Source: Limnephilus marmoratus
Taxonomy: Eukaryota; Arthropoda; Insecta; Trichoptera; Limnephilidae
Assembly (NCBI GenBank): GCA_917880885.1
Contig: OU862919.1
Span: forward strand, 52,117,058 to 52,181,057
DNA: 64,000 bases
Direction: 5' to 3'
Under the pieces are notes generated by a model that had not been told where the DNA came from, did not search any database, and saw nothing but the letters and a program-made list of their open reading frames with translations. Of this stretch, positions 42,489 through 55,384 are shown piece by piece. The position numbers and the translations under genes were made by a program. The first letter of the stretch is position 1. The number at the start of each line of letters is the position of its first letter.

Positions 42489-42545
42489 CAAAACGTTCCG
42501 GACAGAGTTGCAGTGTTCATCATATGAGCAGATCCGGCAGATGTG
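42489..42545 (-). repeat. Degenerate Penelope-type hammerhead-like module
   Basis: The minus strand reads tgatgaacactgcaactctg then tccggaacg, a mutated form of the 30595 module. It is too degraded to keep the core. Confidence 0.4.
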
Positions 42546-45352
42546 CTTTAGAAAACACACCAAAATGAAAAAAAATGGTGCGACCGAGAATTCATCGACC
42601 ATGATTTCGATCCTCGGTCAAAGGCATTATTTTAGTAAGAACTTTCAGATTTTTAATATTCTGATAGTTTTAAGTGCTCCATTTTGTTAAATGTCGGTTT
42701 TGCCCCTTAGCGATCTTTTCTTTGGTCTGTCGTTTTAACAGTCGATTGGTTCTACACAGAAGATCTAATTCCGTTATTAAAAAACTTTTTTGAAAGCACT
42801 TTTCAGTAATATTAATTTCTTTGTTTGACTCCCTAATTATGCAAGAAAGTTTTAATTAATCCGTTTTTGTTCCAGTGACGCAGGGGAATAAAGCCGGATG
42901 AAAAGATAGTAAGTAATTAAGATAGTAAATACGAATAAAATTGAAAGTGGATCAGTCAAAAGGCCAAAGCTTGGAGCTTTAATGGCGGAAAGAATGGTCT
43001 CATACGTAAACGATAGAATCTTAAATGACCGGAAAGTTCCCAATCGTATTTCTGGAAAAGGGAATTTCTTTTGCGGTTATGGCGACATTCAAAGGCACGA
43101 GGGAAATGGAGTTCTGTTTGCTTTTGGCTTCTTTCATCTCCGTAATTGTATCCAGGGGAGTTTTAACCTCACAAAGCTATGATATCACTGAGAATGGAGA
43201 TTGCAATCTAAATATTTATCTGTTTTCCATCTTAATGTGACGCCGTTTTGACGCAGAGCTGAAGGGAAAAGTAAACCAAGAGATTCTGCCGAATCTTCTC
43301 ACGTACTGTTTTGTTGTATAAGTTTATTTAATTCTACTCTACGCGCGAAGCTCACGGGCTAAGCCAGTGGGAATATAATATCCCCAAATAGGACATTTTC
43401 AGGCCAGAAGCTTGGCTTGGTATTTTGAAATCCCTAACTCTTAAAATAGATTGCTTCCTTTGCCTGAAAATTCTCTTTCCGCAATAACCACAGAAACAAT
43501 ACACATTTTCAGAGGTACTGTAAAAGTACAGGACGAGATATTGCTGTGATTTAAATATATTATAACCATGTCACACAAATTTGGTTGGGACTAGCCCAAT
43601 TTTTTCTGTTAAAGAGCGTCTTCAGCTTGGCATAATATTAATTCAAACTAGGGTATAGAAATTGGGCACATGATAAATAACCGTCATTTAAGATACAGAT
43701 ACATATTACGTTTATCCATATTTTTATTGTATCGCTAGCACTAAGGAATTGAATTTTTGAAAATTGTTTCTTTTTAATGTTCTTTTATATTTTTCACCCC
43801 TTTTGAAAGAAGGATTGCTTTACAATGGAGAAATCAAGTTATGATTTTACATTGCAAAATTGATTGCAGTGAGTTCTATTTTCAAGTGTTAGTTTTCTCA
43901 AGGGGTTTTTATGATCGCTTCCCATCTTAGTTGCTCTTTTCTTATTATTATTGCTGTCGGGGCAATACGTGATCCTCTGTTCAATTCCCAGTTTTTGGAA
44001 AACATATATTTTTTCTTTTAAACAATAAACTATTTATAAAGTGAGTTAATGTTTTTGGTGAATATATACATTATACATGGTCTTCAGCATTATTTTATTA
44101 TATTTACACTTAAAGAAAAGCACGTTTCTTGTCCAGAAGAACAATATGTGCGTATTCTTCTGAACATGGGGTAGTGTTCCAACGGAAATATAGTTATATT
44201 AATTAAATACTAAATGTAACAATTTGCCTTTTCAAATATCAAGGTCATGTTTATTTATAGGGCATAAAAAGTCAAATGGATAATTACAATTAGGCAAAAT
44301 ACACATTTTTAACCATTCAAGGTAAATCTAGAATAACCCAACTAAATAGTCAATTTTTACGGGAGAAACTGAGTGCTAAGTCAGCATTGTTTCGCTTTTG
44401 AATTCCCTATTTGGAAGCGTTCCAAATATAATACGAGTATTAAAATCACTTCCAAATATAATATTAAAATCAAATGTTAAGTAGAAAACACCACCGTCCA
44501 AAGGAACAAATGTCTAAAGGAAAACGCATTGCCCCTACGTTTTCAAGTAAAAATTTTTTTCAAAGACAAAATTTCAATGGAATTCCACTTCAAATAAACA
44601 GTTCCAAGGGTGGAATATCACAAGTTATTCTTAATGTAGATTACATATACATACCACTTATAACGGAATCCAATCTCATTTCACGGTCCCTTAAAACCTT
44701 TTTTTCAGCGCATAGTTCCGATAGCAGTCACAAAACATTTCTGATTTTTTTGTGAAACCAACCCGACGAATGCTCCGTACTGCCTAGAAAAGTACGGTGC
44801 TACATTTCGCTAATGAATACTTACTTTCCATTGCATCGTTTGTGCAATTTTACCCTTTAGTGCTTTTAGTAATATAAAGGTTAATTTAATTTGAATTTTA
44901 AGTTTTAATTTAATTTTGAATTTTAAAACTAAATAATTTTTTTAATGTTTTTAGCTACGCATTCAAGTCAAGGAGTCTTGTCAAGTGCATATTAATAATC
45001 AAGTAGAGCATTTCTCTTTTCATGAGATTTGCAGTTGGCGATTTATTCATGTTGACTTTAAACTGTTTGTTTTATCGAAATATATACATATATTCCCTTA
45101 GTCCTTAGTCACGTCGTAACTTCAGAATGACTTTACATTATTCATCCATCTTTTTTTTAAGTTTTCTAATACTTTGAAGAAGGTTCTTACGGAGAGAAAA
45201 AATAAGAAAATTGTGCTTTTTTTAATAGTTTCAGAAAACTTAACGGCTATTTTAACTCCGCACGTTTGACAGCTCGCCCGTTTGATGAATGTGAATTTAG
45301 CAGGAAGCTGTTTTTTTGTAACAAAAAATTGTCTCTGGATTTTTTTAATTAG
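42546..45352. other. Intronic stretch, no feature assigned
   Basis: No known repeat was recognised apart from short A/T runs. A plus frame at 43079-43240 begins MATFKGTREMEFCLLLASF and looks mildly signal-peptide-like. Another at 44474-44755 shows nothing. Both are likely chance frames. Confidence 0.4.
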
Positions 45353-45353
45353 A

Positions 45354-45650
45354 GATATTTTAAATTGGTACCTATATTATGTACCAAGTTTGATTGATGG
45401 TTCTTATAATATACAAAAATGAATATTTTTAATGTATGAAAAATGAAAATTTAAATAAAAATATTGTAATAGGTGACACGTGAGCTGTTTGAAAACTGAA
45501 TGTACTGGGACTGAAAATATGAAACGCGGGAGTGGGTAGGCGGTGAAGGTGGAAGGGGAACGTGGGAGGGGAAGGGGATGCAGGAGGGGAAAGGGGTAAC
45601 AATTTATTTCTTTAAATATGGAATTGCAACGCATGCCGGGAGCCAGCTAG
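45354..45650 (+). mobile_element. Helitron-like element 3' region
   Basis: A G-rich stretch (gggaggggaaggggatgc) is followed by gaattgcaacgcatgccggg and CCAGCTAG|T at 45647-45651. The end resembles those at 31721 (minus) and 54611. The start is uncertain. Confidence 0.55.
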
Positions 45651-45954
45651 TTTTTAATCAAATATTACTAAGATTATTATTTTAATTGAATATAATAATA
45701 AGTTATAGAAAAGATTAATTGTTATGTCATCTCTTTAACCCAAAGAAGCCATAAGTATTAACCGTTCGTAAAATTGAAAAAAAGCATAAAATTGGTATTG
45801 TAGAAAATATTTCGACGTAGAAGATTTTTTTAGAAACACAAAAATTCTCGGGTCACGCATTACCAGACAACATTTAAAAATCTCCTCCAACCTTTGTGAG
45901 CGAAAAGCGTTGCTTGGGTTGTAAATAAGGACTCAGAAAGGCGAGAAACTGAAC

Positions 45955-46195
45955 TCACGATGACTGAGTATATTTGTGGCATGTTCCAGAGTAGAGGATA
46001 CTCTCAGTATCGCCCTAAGACAACTATTCACAATTCAGAATGGAAACGTTGCTTGAAATGGTTTGGCCGTGTTTTATGACTAGATATGAATAGCCAGGTA
46101 CTTCCCCACCTTACACTTCCCCACATTCTTCCCCTCTTCACTCACAACATACGGAATGGTTGAGATTCTTGTGAGGCATTCACAAATTTAAAAAA
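45955..46195 (+). mobile_element. SINE-B copy (head truncated)
   Basis: Matches the body of the family (tatatttgtggcatgttcca, gaatagccaggtactt) and ends in an A-rich tail; the tRNA head is missing. Confidence 0.8.
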
Positions 46196-46344
46196 AATCA
46201 GAAAAAACTCTTTTTGGTGTCGCTACTTTTCGTTTCATCGAGTTTCAAGTCACAACAGTGCTTAAGAAGTTTTCAATTTAATTTTGATATATTATGTAAT
46301 ATATAATACACGATACAATTGATAATGAAATACTGTACTTAAAA

Positions 46345-47022
46345 CTAAAAAAAAAGGAATAACCGAAACAACCCTAAATCTACTTAGAAGTTATTTAACT
46401 GGAAGAGAACAAATTGCACAAATTGGTAAAAGAAAGAGCAAATCTCTACCAATTAAATTCGGGGTCCCCCAGGGAAGCGTATTAGGACCTACACTATTTC
46501 TGATTTATATAAATGACCTTATGAATCTTTCCATCAATGGAAACATAATGAGCTTTGCAGATGACGCTGTTATTATATTCCATGAACAAGATTGGACAAG
46601 AACCTACAAGGAGGCGGAACATGGCCTGGCTGTATTTCAAAACTGGTTAAAAGTAAACTCCCTTACATTAAATATTAATAAAACTAAATATCTAACTTTC
46701 TCCAAAACAAATGAGGACAACCGATGAATGAGCATACCCCCAAATTACATGAATGTCAAAACACTTTTTCACAATGTTCCTGCCCGTCTTTAACCCAAAC
46801 AAAAAGTATTAAATATCTTGGGATTAAAATTGATGAAAAACTACAGTGGAATTCACACATTGATCTTACCTCAAAAAAGCTAACAAAACTCATCTACTTC
46901 TTCAAAAAATTACGAAACACCTTGTCAATGAGGGATTTAAAGAGAGTATATTATGCTTTATGCCACTCTCGACTGGAATATGGAGTAATAGGATGGGGCG
47001 CAGCAGCACATAAAACAACTTA
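46345..47022 (+). pseudogene. LINE reverse transcriptase fragment
   Basis: Translates to LLRSYLTGREQIAQIG, FGVPQGSVLGPTLFLIY and MSFADDAVIIF (catalytic FADD), then KSIKYLGIKIDEKLQW, with a frame change near 46724, and LEYGVIGWGAA before a stop at 47020-47022. These are the palm and thumb blocks of a Jockey/CR1-type reverse transcriptase. Endonuclease and C-terminus are missing. Confidence 0.85.
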
Positions 47023-47099
47023 AGAGGAAATACTAGCGGCGTTTTTCCATACAAACGTATTCCCCGTTTATCTCTCTGGATTTTGACCCTAGAGCAAAA

Positions 47100-47480
47100 T
47101 TTTTTTTTACATAATATAGATATCGACCACTAGCGTGTCGGTACGTTTTGTTTTTTTTGATAATTTACTTCTTATAGAAGTTAGGACCTTCCAAAAATGA
47201 ATAAAATTGCCTAATTTAAACGCCGTCAAAAAACGTTCAGTATACAAACTAAACAATGTATTTTGAAAAAAGCAAAACGTACCGACATAGAATATTTTCT
47301 TTTAATACAGGTAGTGAAAAAAAAAATTAAAATCGGTCCAGTTTTGGAGAAGAAAAATGGGGAATACAAAACATCGATTTCGAAGATTTTATTTAGGTAT
47401 TTTCGGCCCGACGTGCAGGTGTCCCTTTCGCTCAGTTCTCCTGGGGGGGCCGGGGAACGGGGGTTTTGACAAATACATAT
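47100..47480 (+). repeat. Probable interspersed repeat, unclassified
   Basis: Contains gaccactagcgtgtcggtac and aaaatcggtccagttttgga, a phrase typical of dispersed insect repeats, then a GC-rich end with ctcctgggggggccgggg. No second copy in the window. Confidence 0.35.
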
Positions 47481-47659
47481 AAAGCGAAGTAGTGATGTAA
47501 CGAATTTTATCGGTAGACTAGTGTTGTCCTTGCCCGAGTAATAGATATTTTTATTCGTTTTTTTCTGTTTAGTGACTCATCGCGGTATACCAATACTGAC
47601 CGAGCTTTCATACTAAAATTGTGCAAAATTAAAATTGTTTATGTCAAGTACTATAATAA

Positions 47660-48010
47660 ATTTTCAATTTGGGAGGCGTTATAGGTACCATCGCCCCGGG
47701 AACCATTTATTGGATAACCAACACCCCCGCCACTTGGTCACCCCAAGTGGTCCGCTATGTTTGGTGACTGAGCATGGGTTCCCGGGTTCACGGGTGAGGT
47801 CTGCATGGGTTTTGGTGGCGGATGATTTTGTCCACTTACTGCGTGGCGGGCCGGATTGGGAGAAACTGGAAGAGGGAGATCTTTTGATCTCTACAGCCGG
47901 ACTCTCTCCACCATCATTTCATATTTTTACTTACCCAGAAATTCCTCTCCTTCCTTTCATTAAAAATAACCTCCACACAGCTTCTCCGATGACTTTGCTA
48001 TACTATAAGG
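47660..48010 (+). mobile_element. SINE-A copy
   Basis: Nearly full-length apart from the missing hand-over block in the second third: ggaaccatttattggataac, ccccaagtggtccgctatg, gcgtggcgggccggattggg and cctccacacagcttctcc. The 3' end is degraded. Confidence 0.85.
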
Positions 48011-49411
48011 GTATTTAACTTAAAAATAATTTTTATATTTCATTTTGTATAATTGCATTTTGTGATATTTTTAAGTAATTAATCACCTCTCCCTTTATTA
48101 TTTTGTCTATAATTCTCATATGCCTATACTTGTTTGTCTTTTAATATTAATCTTATCATGACGAAGAACACTCTGTTTTCGAAATATGTTGATAATATTG
48201 ATTACATAAAGCTGTTTTTACCAAGTTATTTGTTCTCATTTAATTAAAAATGACGCCACAAAGATTGGACCCATTTGCAGCATTTCAAGCTGGGTCGCCA
48301 TAACCAATTCGTTTGTGCAATTTCAATCAATGCATTTCTGTGTTTCTCGAGAACCCTTCTATGGGCTTACACGTCATTAGTACTTTTACGCCAGTTTTTT
48401 AAACATTTGTGGTCAGAAACATCCAAGAAGTGTAGTTTTGTAGCTCTAGCACATATGAAGCTATATGACTTTTGCACTCCCAGAAATAAAACCTTTTTAG
48501 TATAATTATCATTATGCATATATCCAATTGTATATCCGCATGTACATTATTTGGCTTAATATAGTAACTATGTGATTTTCCACATCAAGTATATAATAAA
48601 ATAGATGCAAGAATGTTATTTTTTTGATAAATTAATAACGTAAAAAAAAATATATCTATATATTTATTCTCAAAACTCTTGAGAACATATCGTCGTTGCA
48701 TTCACAAAATATCCCATGTGAGGTTTTCGACCAATTTTTTTTTGTTTACACCATTTGATTCACCACGGTTTCCTAAATACTCTGACAAATATATCCCATT
48801 TTTCAAACTCATCTTTTTAATCATATTAGAGGCAACTCTGACCATTACTTGTAATTAATGGTAATTATTTAAAAAAAATATACTACATATACTACAGAAA
48901 TAAAAAAAAATATAAACCGAAGATACATTTCATCAGGAATAATTAACTAAATAATTACCTGTTTTTCTCATTCTTTCTATTTATTATTAATCTATATTCA
49001 TCTCTATTTTATTTAGATTTTTCGAATTTCTCCCAAGTGCACAATATTTTAGTATGTAACCGTATCCTATGTATGTACACCATATGTAATTTATATAACT
49101 CCATTGAACAATTATATATCTATATTAAATATTAAAATATATATATATATATATTTCTTCAATATTAACTCAGTAGGTAAAGCAAAAATATTTTTTTATA
49201 ATTTATATTTAACTCTCAAAAAATTACCAAAAAATTAAGTTGCATCCAAAATCATACGAAATTAATTTTTTTAAGACCAATATTTCGTAATTTGAAACAA
49301 AAATAAATAAAATAAAACATATTTATCCACACAAGATATTTTCTCTACCTTTTGATAAAAAAATACATTTTCAGTTAATTTGGGTGTTTTGGTCACAAAT
49401 CCAAATTTAAC
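48011..49411. other. AT-rich intronic stretch
   Basis: Holds a possible degraded Penelope-type end at about 48160-48235 (atgacgaagaacactctg with cgaaat downstream) and a (TA)n run at 49138-49155. No coding signal. Confidence 0.4.
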
Positions 49412-49431
49412 CCCCCCCCCCCCCCCCCCCG
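49412..49431. repeat. Poly-C tract, about 20 nt
   Basis: Uninterrupted C-run between AT-rich sequence and an AT-rich repeat copy. A shorter C-run is at about 53937-53950. Length is prone to sequencing error. Confidence 0.9.
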
Positions 49432-50165
49432 GCTATTTGTTAGCTTTGGGAACAACTCATATCGATCTTGTGTCTCCCTTACTATTATTTATTTATTAAT
49501 TTTCGGGAAATCGACAGTTTATATTTATTTCAGTTTGTACATAGTATTAAATAGCCAAAATAAAACCAATTACGGATTTCCTCCTTGTGACTTTACTTCT
49601 ACTGAGACAGCATAATAAGAATAAGTAAATTAATTTTATAAAAAGGAATATGAATCTAAAATTATATAAAACAAAAAATATATATATGTATACTCAAAAC
49701 ATTTTTTTTAATATAAAATGAAAAATTACAAAACAAAAAATCTATCAAAACATTGGTAGCCATGGAGAGAGGTTGTACATATAAATCAAATCATAACAGA
49801 AATATAAACAATAAAAACATAACATTATTCAAGAACCATTAGAGAAGCACTCTTTTTATGGACCTTTTATATTCAGTAAGTTTGCAATTGAAAATGTCCA
49901 CATTGGAAAATACGCTATTATAACTATTGTGAGTATTATGTTGAGAAATAAGTTTTAAACGGTGTTCGAAAGAGAAAGAGAAAATATCAAACTTTATATT
50001 CAAATTCAAAAGTTAACCACAAAATATTGTAATTGTACACCTTTATAAAACGAAAGTTTATTTCATCGCCTTTCAAAAACAGTTTTTAGTTTTCGGATAC
50101 TATCAGAAATATTCCATTTATTTGGATTTTATTGCAAAGCGGAAATATTTCGACCTTATGAAAAA
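49432..50165 (+). repeat. AT-rich interspersed repeat family, copy 2
   Basis: Follows the order of the 18255 copy: gggaacaactcatat, gtctcccttactatt, then after an AT-rich insert gaaagagaaaatatc, tttcggatactatcag and ggattttattgcaaagcgg. Confidence 0.75.
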
Positions 50166-50574
50166 ATATGCCCGAGGCCCTACGTTTGCTACACAAAATA
50201 TCATATGTGCATAAAAAGTGCGCACAAAAATCCTGAATGCAAAATTTAAGAAAAAATTGTCGGTTTTATTAAAAAAATATATATTAAGCCCACTTGTTTT
50301 CACCCAAACATGGTATCACAAATAACTCTACAATTAATAAAAATAAATAAAAATATGGGTCCCTATTTTTTTATTTATTATTTCTCCTAATATTCTAAAA
50401 TACCCACAGGATATTTTGTGCGCGCAACAACGATATAAAGTAGCTATAATAGCATATTCATAGGACGCTTACAATGGGACGCTCCTGTGACCGGGTAGAG
50501 AAATTGAATGTTTAGTCTTGTCTCTACACGTTTGCAGATTGGAACATGCGTGGTCGGCAGAAATAATAATTCGG

Positions 50575-50775
50575 CTTATTACGGGTGAAGCGCGTAGCCC
50601 ACACACACAAGGCCTGCATTCACTCACACATCTATAGCGCGATTCTGACTAAGCATGCGATGAGATTCGCGGAAGACGGTAGGAAGGAGGCGCAGAGGGG
50701 GAGAGAGAACACTCACGTGGTCTCACCCACACATCTATAGCTAGTTCTTTTGTGAGCGCGGTGCGATAACGATAA
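50575..50775. other. GC-richer stretch with a short direct repeat
   Basis: cacacatctatagc occurs at about 50625 and 50729. The purine-rich segment between (ggaaggaggcgcagaggggg) resembles dispersed insect repeats. Unassigned. Confidence 0.35.
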
Positions 50776-50809
50776 TTTTTGAAAATACCTACCGTCGAGA
50801 TTTCTCACC

Positions 50810-51235
50810 GATGGTATTACCTCTTAAGGTAACTCAGAATTGCATCGTAAAGGTCCCCATAAGGACGTCAACAACAGAAAATTTTAAACAGTTTGATGTT
50901 CCAAGCATACAGAAAATCTACCCCAAAAACATTCTAGTACATCACCACAAAAATGATTCAGAGGCAGACACCTCACATGCTCATAAAACCAGAGCCAAAC
51001 AGACATACTTAATATACCAAAGTGTAACTCTTCATTTGGACAAAGAAGTTCAGAATTTTTAGCAATAAAGTTATATAACGAACTCCCACTTAGTACCAAA
51101 CAAATTAAAACAAAAAATAGCTACATTAAGGACATCTATCGGAACTATCGGAAAATGAACTTACTTGTATACTTAAAACAACGTCATAGAAGTTTCTGGA
51201 AAACCATATCCAAACAATGAAGTTAAACCATAGAG
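50810..51235 (+). pseudogene. LINE ORF2 C-terminal remnant
   Basis: Frame 50811-51062 leads, after a stop, into AIKLYNELPLSTKQIK and YIKDIYRNYRKMN, the typical last block of CR1/Jockey ORF2. Stops are present and no poly-A tail is clear. Confidence 0.65.
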
Positions 51236-51429
51236 GTCGCTGAAAACTTATTCAAAGCATAGTCCTCCTCAGCACAGGATCTCCTAGTGAGGAGGACTAC
51301 GAATATATTTTCTATTTTATATATGTTTCATATAAAAATGTAAAAAATAATAAATGTACAGTTACTAAATAAAAAAAAAACAAACAAAAAAAAACAAACC
51401 AACTCAGACAATTCTCACACTATGCATTT

Positions 51430-51970
51430 GGACAAAATTAGATGTTAATAAGTCTGCAGGGCCAGATAAAATTCCCACAATTTATCTTAAACAATACGCA
51501 AAAGCACAACACTCTTTAATAACCTTCTGCAACTGGACAAGTCCCCTCAAAGTGGAAGAAAGTTACATTACTCCAATTTAAAAAAAAGTTATGACACCGA
51601 TATTACGAACTATCTTTCGGAATGCATCCAAACGCTTATCCCAAAACAATTTTAATCGCTTGTCCTTGACCAAATATACCCTCATAATAATTAGTATTAT
51701 GGATAAAAAAACAACATGGATTTGTAAAAGGCAGGTCGACAAGCACAAAATTGCTTTTATATCAAAATTACAACACTAATGTATTTATTAAAAAAAAAAC
51801 ATCAAAAAGGCAGAACATAAATAAACAGATTTCAAGAAGTCGTTTGATAAAATATCACATTAATATTTCCTTTGAAAATTAAATGCCTTAGGGATAAAGA
51901 GCAAATTACTAATTTGGTTCTCTAGCTATCCGAGTGAGAGAAAATTATTTGTTGAAAACGACAAAATCTA
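51430..51970 (+). pseudogene. Strongly decayed LINE reverse transcriptase
   Basis: The start gives NKSAGPDKIPTIYLK, the 'K--GPD-IP' entry block of LINE reverse transcriptases; downstream frames hold scattered similarity with many stops. It is a separate copy from the C-terminal piece at 50810. Confidence 0.6.
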
Positions 51971-51987
51971 AAGAATTCTACGCCTCT

Positions 51988-52260
51988 ACTAGTGGCGGCT
52001 CGTGACTTTTGGGTGTGCTAGATTGCTAATATTTAAAAAAATTGCATTTTTGATGTTGTCGTAGGCGAATTTTTTTTTCAAAAATCGGTTTTTAGTATGC
52101 ACATTTTTTTGGAAATCCGTGTGGCACACGGCTAAATTGAAACTTCCTGAATTTTTTAATACAAAAAAATTATTAAAAAAAAAATATGTATATGTTTTCG
52201 GCATTTGCAATAATGTCATTTTTTAATATTAGCACTGTACCCTCTAGTGACTTACCCCAA
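51988..52260. mobile_element. Possible hAT-like element end
   Basis: tagtggcggctcgtgactt resembles the terminal repeat of hAT-type insect elements. I did not find the matching opposite end, so the extent is a guess. Confidence 0.3.
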
Positions 52261-52299
52261 GGTAACCAGTTACGTCTTGTACTCTTTGTTCCCTTTATT

Positions 52300-52860
52300 A
52301 TCACTACGGTACACGCGCCTCTAAAACATTAATGAGTGCTCGCGTGGGCTTCACTTGTAGCCCATTTTAAATTAAAATATACAGAAAGATAATCGTTTTA
52401 TTTTTAAATAAACGACATTTATTATTATAAATGACATTTATTAAGTAAACCGAAATAAAAAAAAAATATGTCTTCTCTTTCTTAAACTTAAAATATTAAC
52501 AAAACTTCAGACTTCTCAAAAAATCACATAATTTTTACTTAGAACAATCAACTTTTGGTTTAGTTAAATTAAATTTTTTTAAAACTTTTTTTTTTAAATT
52601 TTCATTACACGAAGGACAAATAAAAATTTGGTGATCATTACATAAGGACAAATTAAAATTTGGTGATCATTACATATACGCCTCATACAGTTTTTCTTGT
52701 GTTTCCTTGTGTTCCGCCAGTGCACGCATGGGCTACATACGTAGCCCAACAACTTTAAATCGTTATTTTTCACACGTGCGCCAGCGTCGATCGCTCGCGC
52801 TACACCGAATGCGTTGAGCAACAACCAATCGGAGCTTAGCTAGAGACTCGAAGTTAAATC
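52300..52860. repeat. Inverted and tandem repeat region
   Basis: cgtgggcttcacttgtagccc (about 52345) and gggctacatacgtagccc (about 52728) are related blocks. A 36-bp unit (aatttggtgatcattaca) occurs twice at 52618-52672. The ends contain GC-rich sequence such as gcgtcgatcgctcgcgc. Likely a non-autonomous DNA element. Confidence 0.45.
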
Positions 52861-53008
52861 ACGCGATTTCACGAAGTTACGAACATAAACAATACCCTAT
52901 AGTGTTAATGATGAAATACCCTTCAACAACGTCAAACTCATACTTCTTATTATTTATTTTTATTTTTAACCTAATAAGTGAAACTTCAAATTGTAATATT
53001 TAATCAAT

Positions 53009-53166
53009 GAAGACAATATTAGCCATACTCAATCGAAAAATTTGAAACAGAAAAATCAGAAAAAGATACCGTTACATCTTGGAGGTTATATAGGGTTCGC
53101 TTCCTAGACGCAAACGTATATTTTTCTGTTTCAGATTTTCAAGTGAGCATCGCTAATATTGTCATT
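53009..53166. repeat. Inverted repeat, arms about 45 bp
   Basis: gacaatattagccatactca at the left matches, inverted, gagcatcgctaatattgtca at the right. The arms also share gaaacagaaaaat / atttttctgtttc. The spacer has a GC-richer core (gggttcgcttcctagacgc). MITE-like. Confidence 0.8.
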
Positions 53167-54131
53167 AAATATCAAAATTAGGCTGCTGATATCATATAAA
53201 TTTATAAAGTATTTTCCATAAAGTGGGTAACTAACAAATTATCTCTAAATATTAACAAATTTTATAAAAAAACCTAAAAAATCTATCATTTTAAAATATT
53301 ATTTCTGGTAATAATGGTTTACATTTTCCCAACTTTATTGAAATTACCAATTAAACCATATTAATTACTAAACCCTCTTAAAAAATTGTTAGCATAATAC
53401 GTAGGTACCTAATGACCTAACCCTTTGAGCCCACTTTGCTAAATACTTTTCTAACTTCCAACTTCGCCGCTCCAAAGCTTGCTGGCAGAAATAAATATGT
53501 AGTTTTTATCGCGTGAAACTAAAACAAACTTTCCAATTTGCTCAAAACTTTATACCATTGACTTAATCACTTAACCCCTCAGATCTCGAGCAAATTCTGC
53601 CAGATATTCAGATTATTTCCGCTTTGCAATAAAAACGCATTTAACAATTTGAAATAATAATACTAAGTAAGCACATTAAGTCATTTAGTCGGTTGCTACA
53701 TATTAATTCGAATTGATTTTTAATTCCTAATTGGAAAGATGAATTTGAACAAGTGGAATCCTGCATTCCTCTGTCGCATAAAACAGTTCTAAATATAAAT
53801 TCAGAGGGTCTGGACGTTTGTTTCGACGTGGAAGACTCTTACTTCGGTGAATCGCCATTGACCTGTGAGCTTATACTTCGTTAGTTTTGAGTTTATTAAA
53901 TTATTATTGATTAACCATTTAATATTCTGTTCAATCCCCCCCCCCCCCCCTTTGTAGTAATTTTCATATCGTGATTATCTTTAAAAAAAATTGATTTTAT
54001 TTTAAAAACGCGACAAGCTATCGATTGATTTTATTAGTTTCTTTTAGGCTAAACACGATCCTAAGTTTAAAATATTAGAATAATATTATTTGGTTTCTGA
54101 ATTAGAGTCTCATGTTCTGGTTTTGTTATTA
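53167..54131. other. No gene; poly-C tract
   Basis: AT-rich intronic sequence with a C-run at about 53937-53950. No frame or repeat partner recognised. Confidence 0.4.
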
Positions 54132-54611
54132 TCTAATCTAATATATAAAATTCTCGTGTCACGGTGTTTGTTACCATACTCCTCCGAAACGGCTGGACCA
54201 ATTTTGATGAAATTTTGTGTGCTTATCTGGTAGGTCTGAGAATCGACCAACATCTATTTTTCATACCCCTAAAAGTAAAGGGTGTTCCACTCCGAAGAAA
54301 ATTATTTTCCCCATACATTTTGTATGGAACGAATTCTCCTATTTTGAAAGAACTGCAGCAATATTGTAAGGGGTATAATATTGAACTGTGAACCGGGGGA
54401 GGGGGGGAGGGGGAGGGGGGAGGGGGGAGGGGGGAAAGGAACTCAGGAAGGGGGGTTAGCGGGACGGGGGAAGGGGAGAAGTGGAGTGGGGAGAGGGAGA
54501 GGGAACGCGAGAGGGGAAAGGATACGCAGGGAGAAACAATTTAGATCAATTCAGCTAATAAGTTGACAACAGTTTTTGATTCTGAGGCGGTACGATCGCC
54601 GGATCAGCTAG
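54132..54611 (+). mobile_element. Non-autonomous Helitron, both ends visible
   Basis: Starts A|TCTAATCTAATATATAAA at 54132 and ends GATCAGCTAG|T at 54611, so it shows 5'-TC, 3'-CTAG and insertion between A and T. A short palindrome (cggtacgatcgccgg) lies about 10 bp before the 3' end. The 5' part carries gtgtcacggtgtttgtta and ctccgaaacggctggacc, a common opening in insect Helitrons. A G-rich low-complexity block fills 54390-54520. There is no Rep/helicase frame. Confidence 0.75.
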
Positions 54612-54612
54612 T

Positions 54613-55201
54613 TGAATAATATAATTTAATTGTTCCCACAATTATTTTATTTTAACTATTAATGCCTTATTAAATGTTGTACTTTTTTAAACCACTACGC
54701 TTACACTTTCAAGTTTTATTATTAAAAATAAACATTACGTTTTTGAAATGTAATAGTTTTGAATGCAAACATAAAAAAGTTGTAAAAATGGTTCACCTTA
54801 TGTTTTTTCTAACTAAAATTACTTACTGAAAACGAAAGAAAAGAAATCATCCATATCTTCGTAGGGTTTTAACATAATAATTTTTCCCTACCGACAAGAC
54901 CTCTAAGCCTATAATAGCCAGGTACTATTTTAAATACCCACATGCGGTAAAAATGATATGACGCCGTTCTATTTGTATAAAGAACATTAACTCTAAATAG
55001 AGAAATATCAAGAGATATAAAAATCTAGTGAATCAAAAAAAAAATCATCCATATTTTATTAGACAAACGTATTACCTATAAACGTTATTATAACCACAAC
55101 TTTTATCATTTTATGTTAAAATAATCAGAAAAAAAAATTCTAATTGCTTTCGGAAACTTTGGTTTCATAAAGGTGCACATTTTAATTTTTCTGAGGTTGA
55201 A
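54613..55201. other. No recognisable feature
   Basis: AT-rich intronic sequence. Confidence 0.4.
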
Positions 55202-55360
55202 AGGCAAGATAAAGGGTCGCCGAGGGCCTGGTAGGGGACAAATGTCTTGGCTGCGAAATGTACGAGAGTGAACCGGCATTAGAAGTGTGGAGGAGCTATT
55301 CCGGGCAGTGCAAGACAGAGAGGCATTTTCAAGAGTGATCGCCAACGTCGGGGGGACCTG
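55202..55360 (+). pseudogene. LINE C-terminal tail fragment
   Basis: Reads RGPGRGQMSWLRNVRE, one stop, then SVEELFRAVQDREAFSR and VIANV before a stop. The 'MSWLRN...R--QDRE-F' pattern ends many insect LINE ORF2 proteins. It belongs to a different family from those above. Confidence 0.7.
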
Positions 55361-55384
55361 ATACGGCAAATAAAGGAGAAGAAG

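Noticed and set aside
54381..54566. Gly/Arg-rich plus-strand frame
   Set aside because: Low-complexity GGGGAGG sequence inside a Helitron; not a gene. The same holds for 58522-58742.
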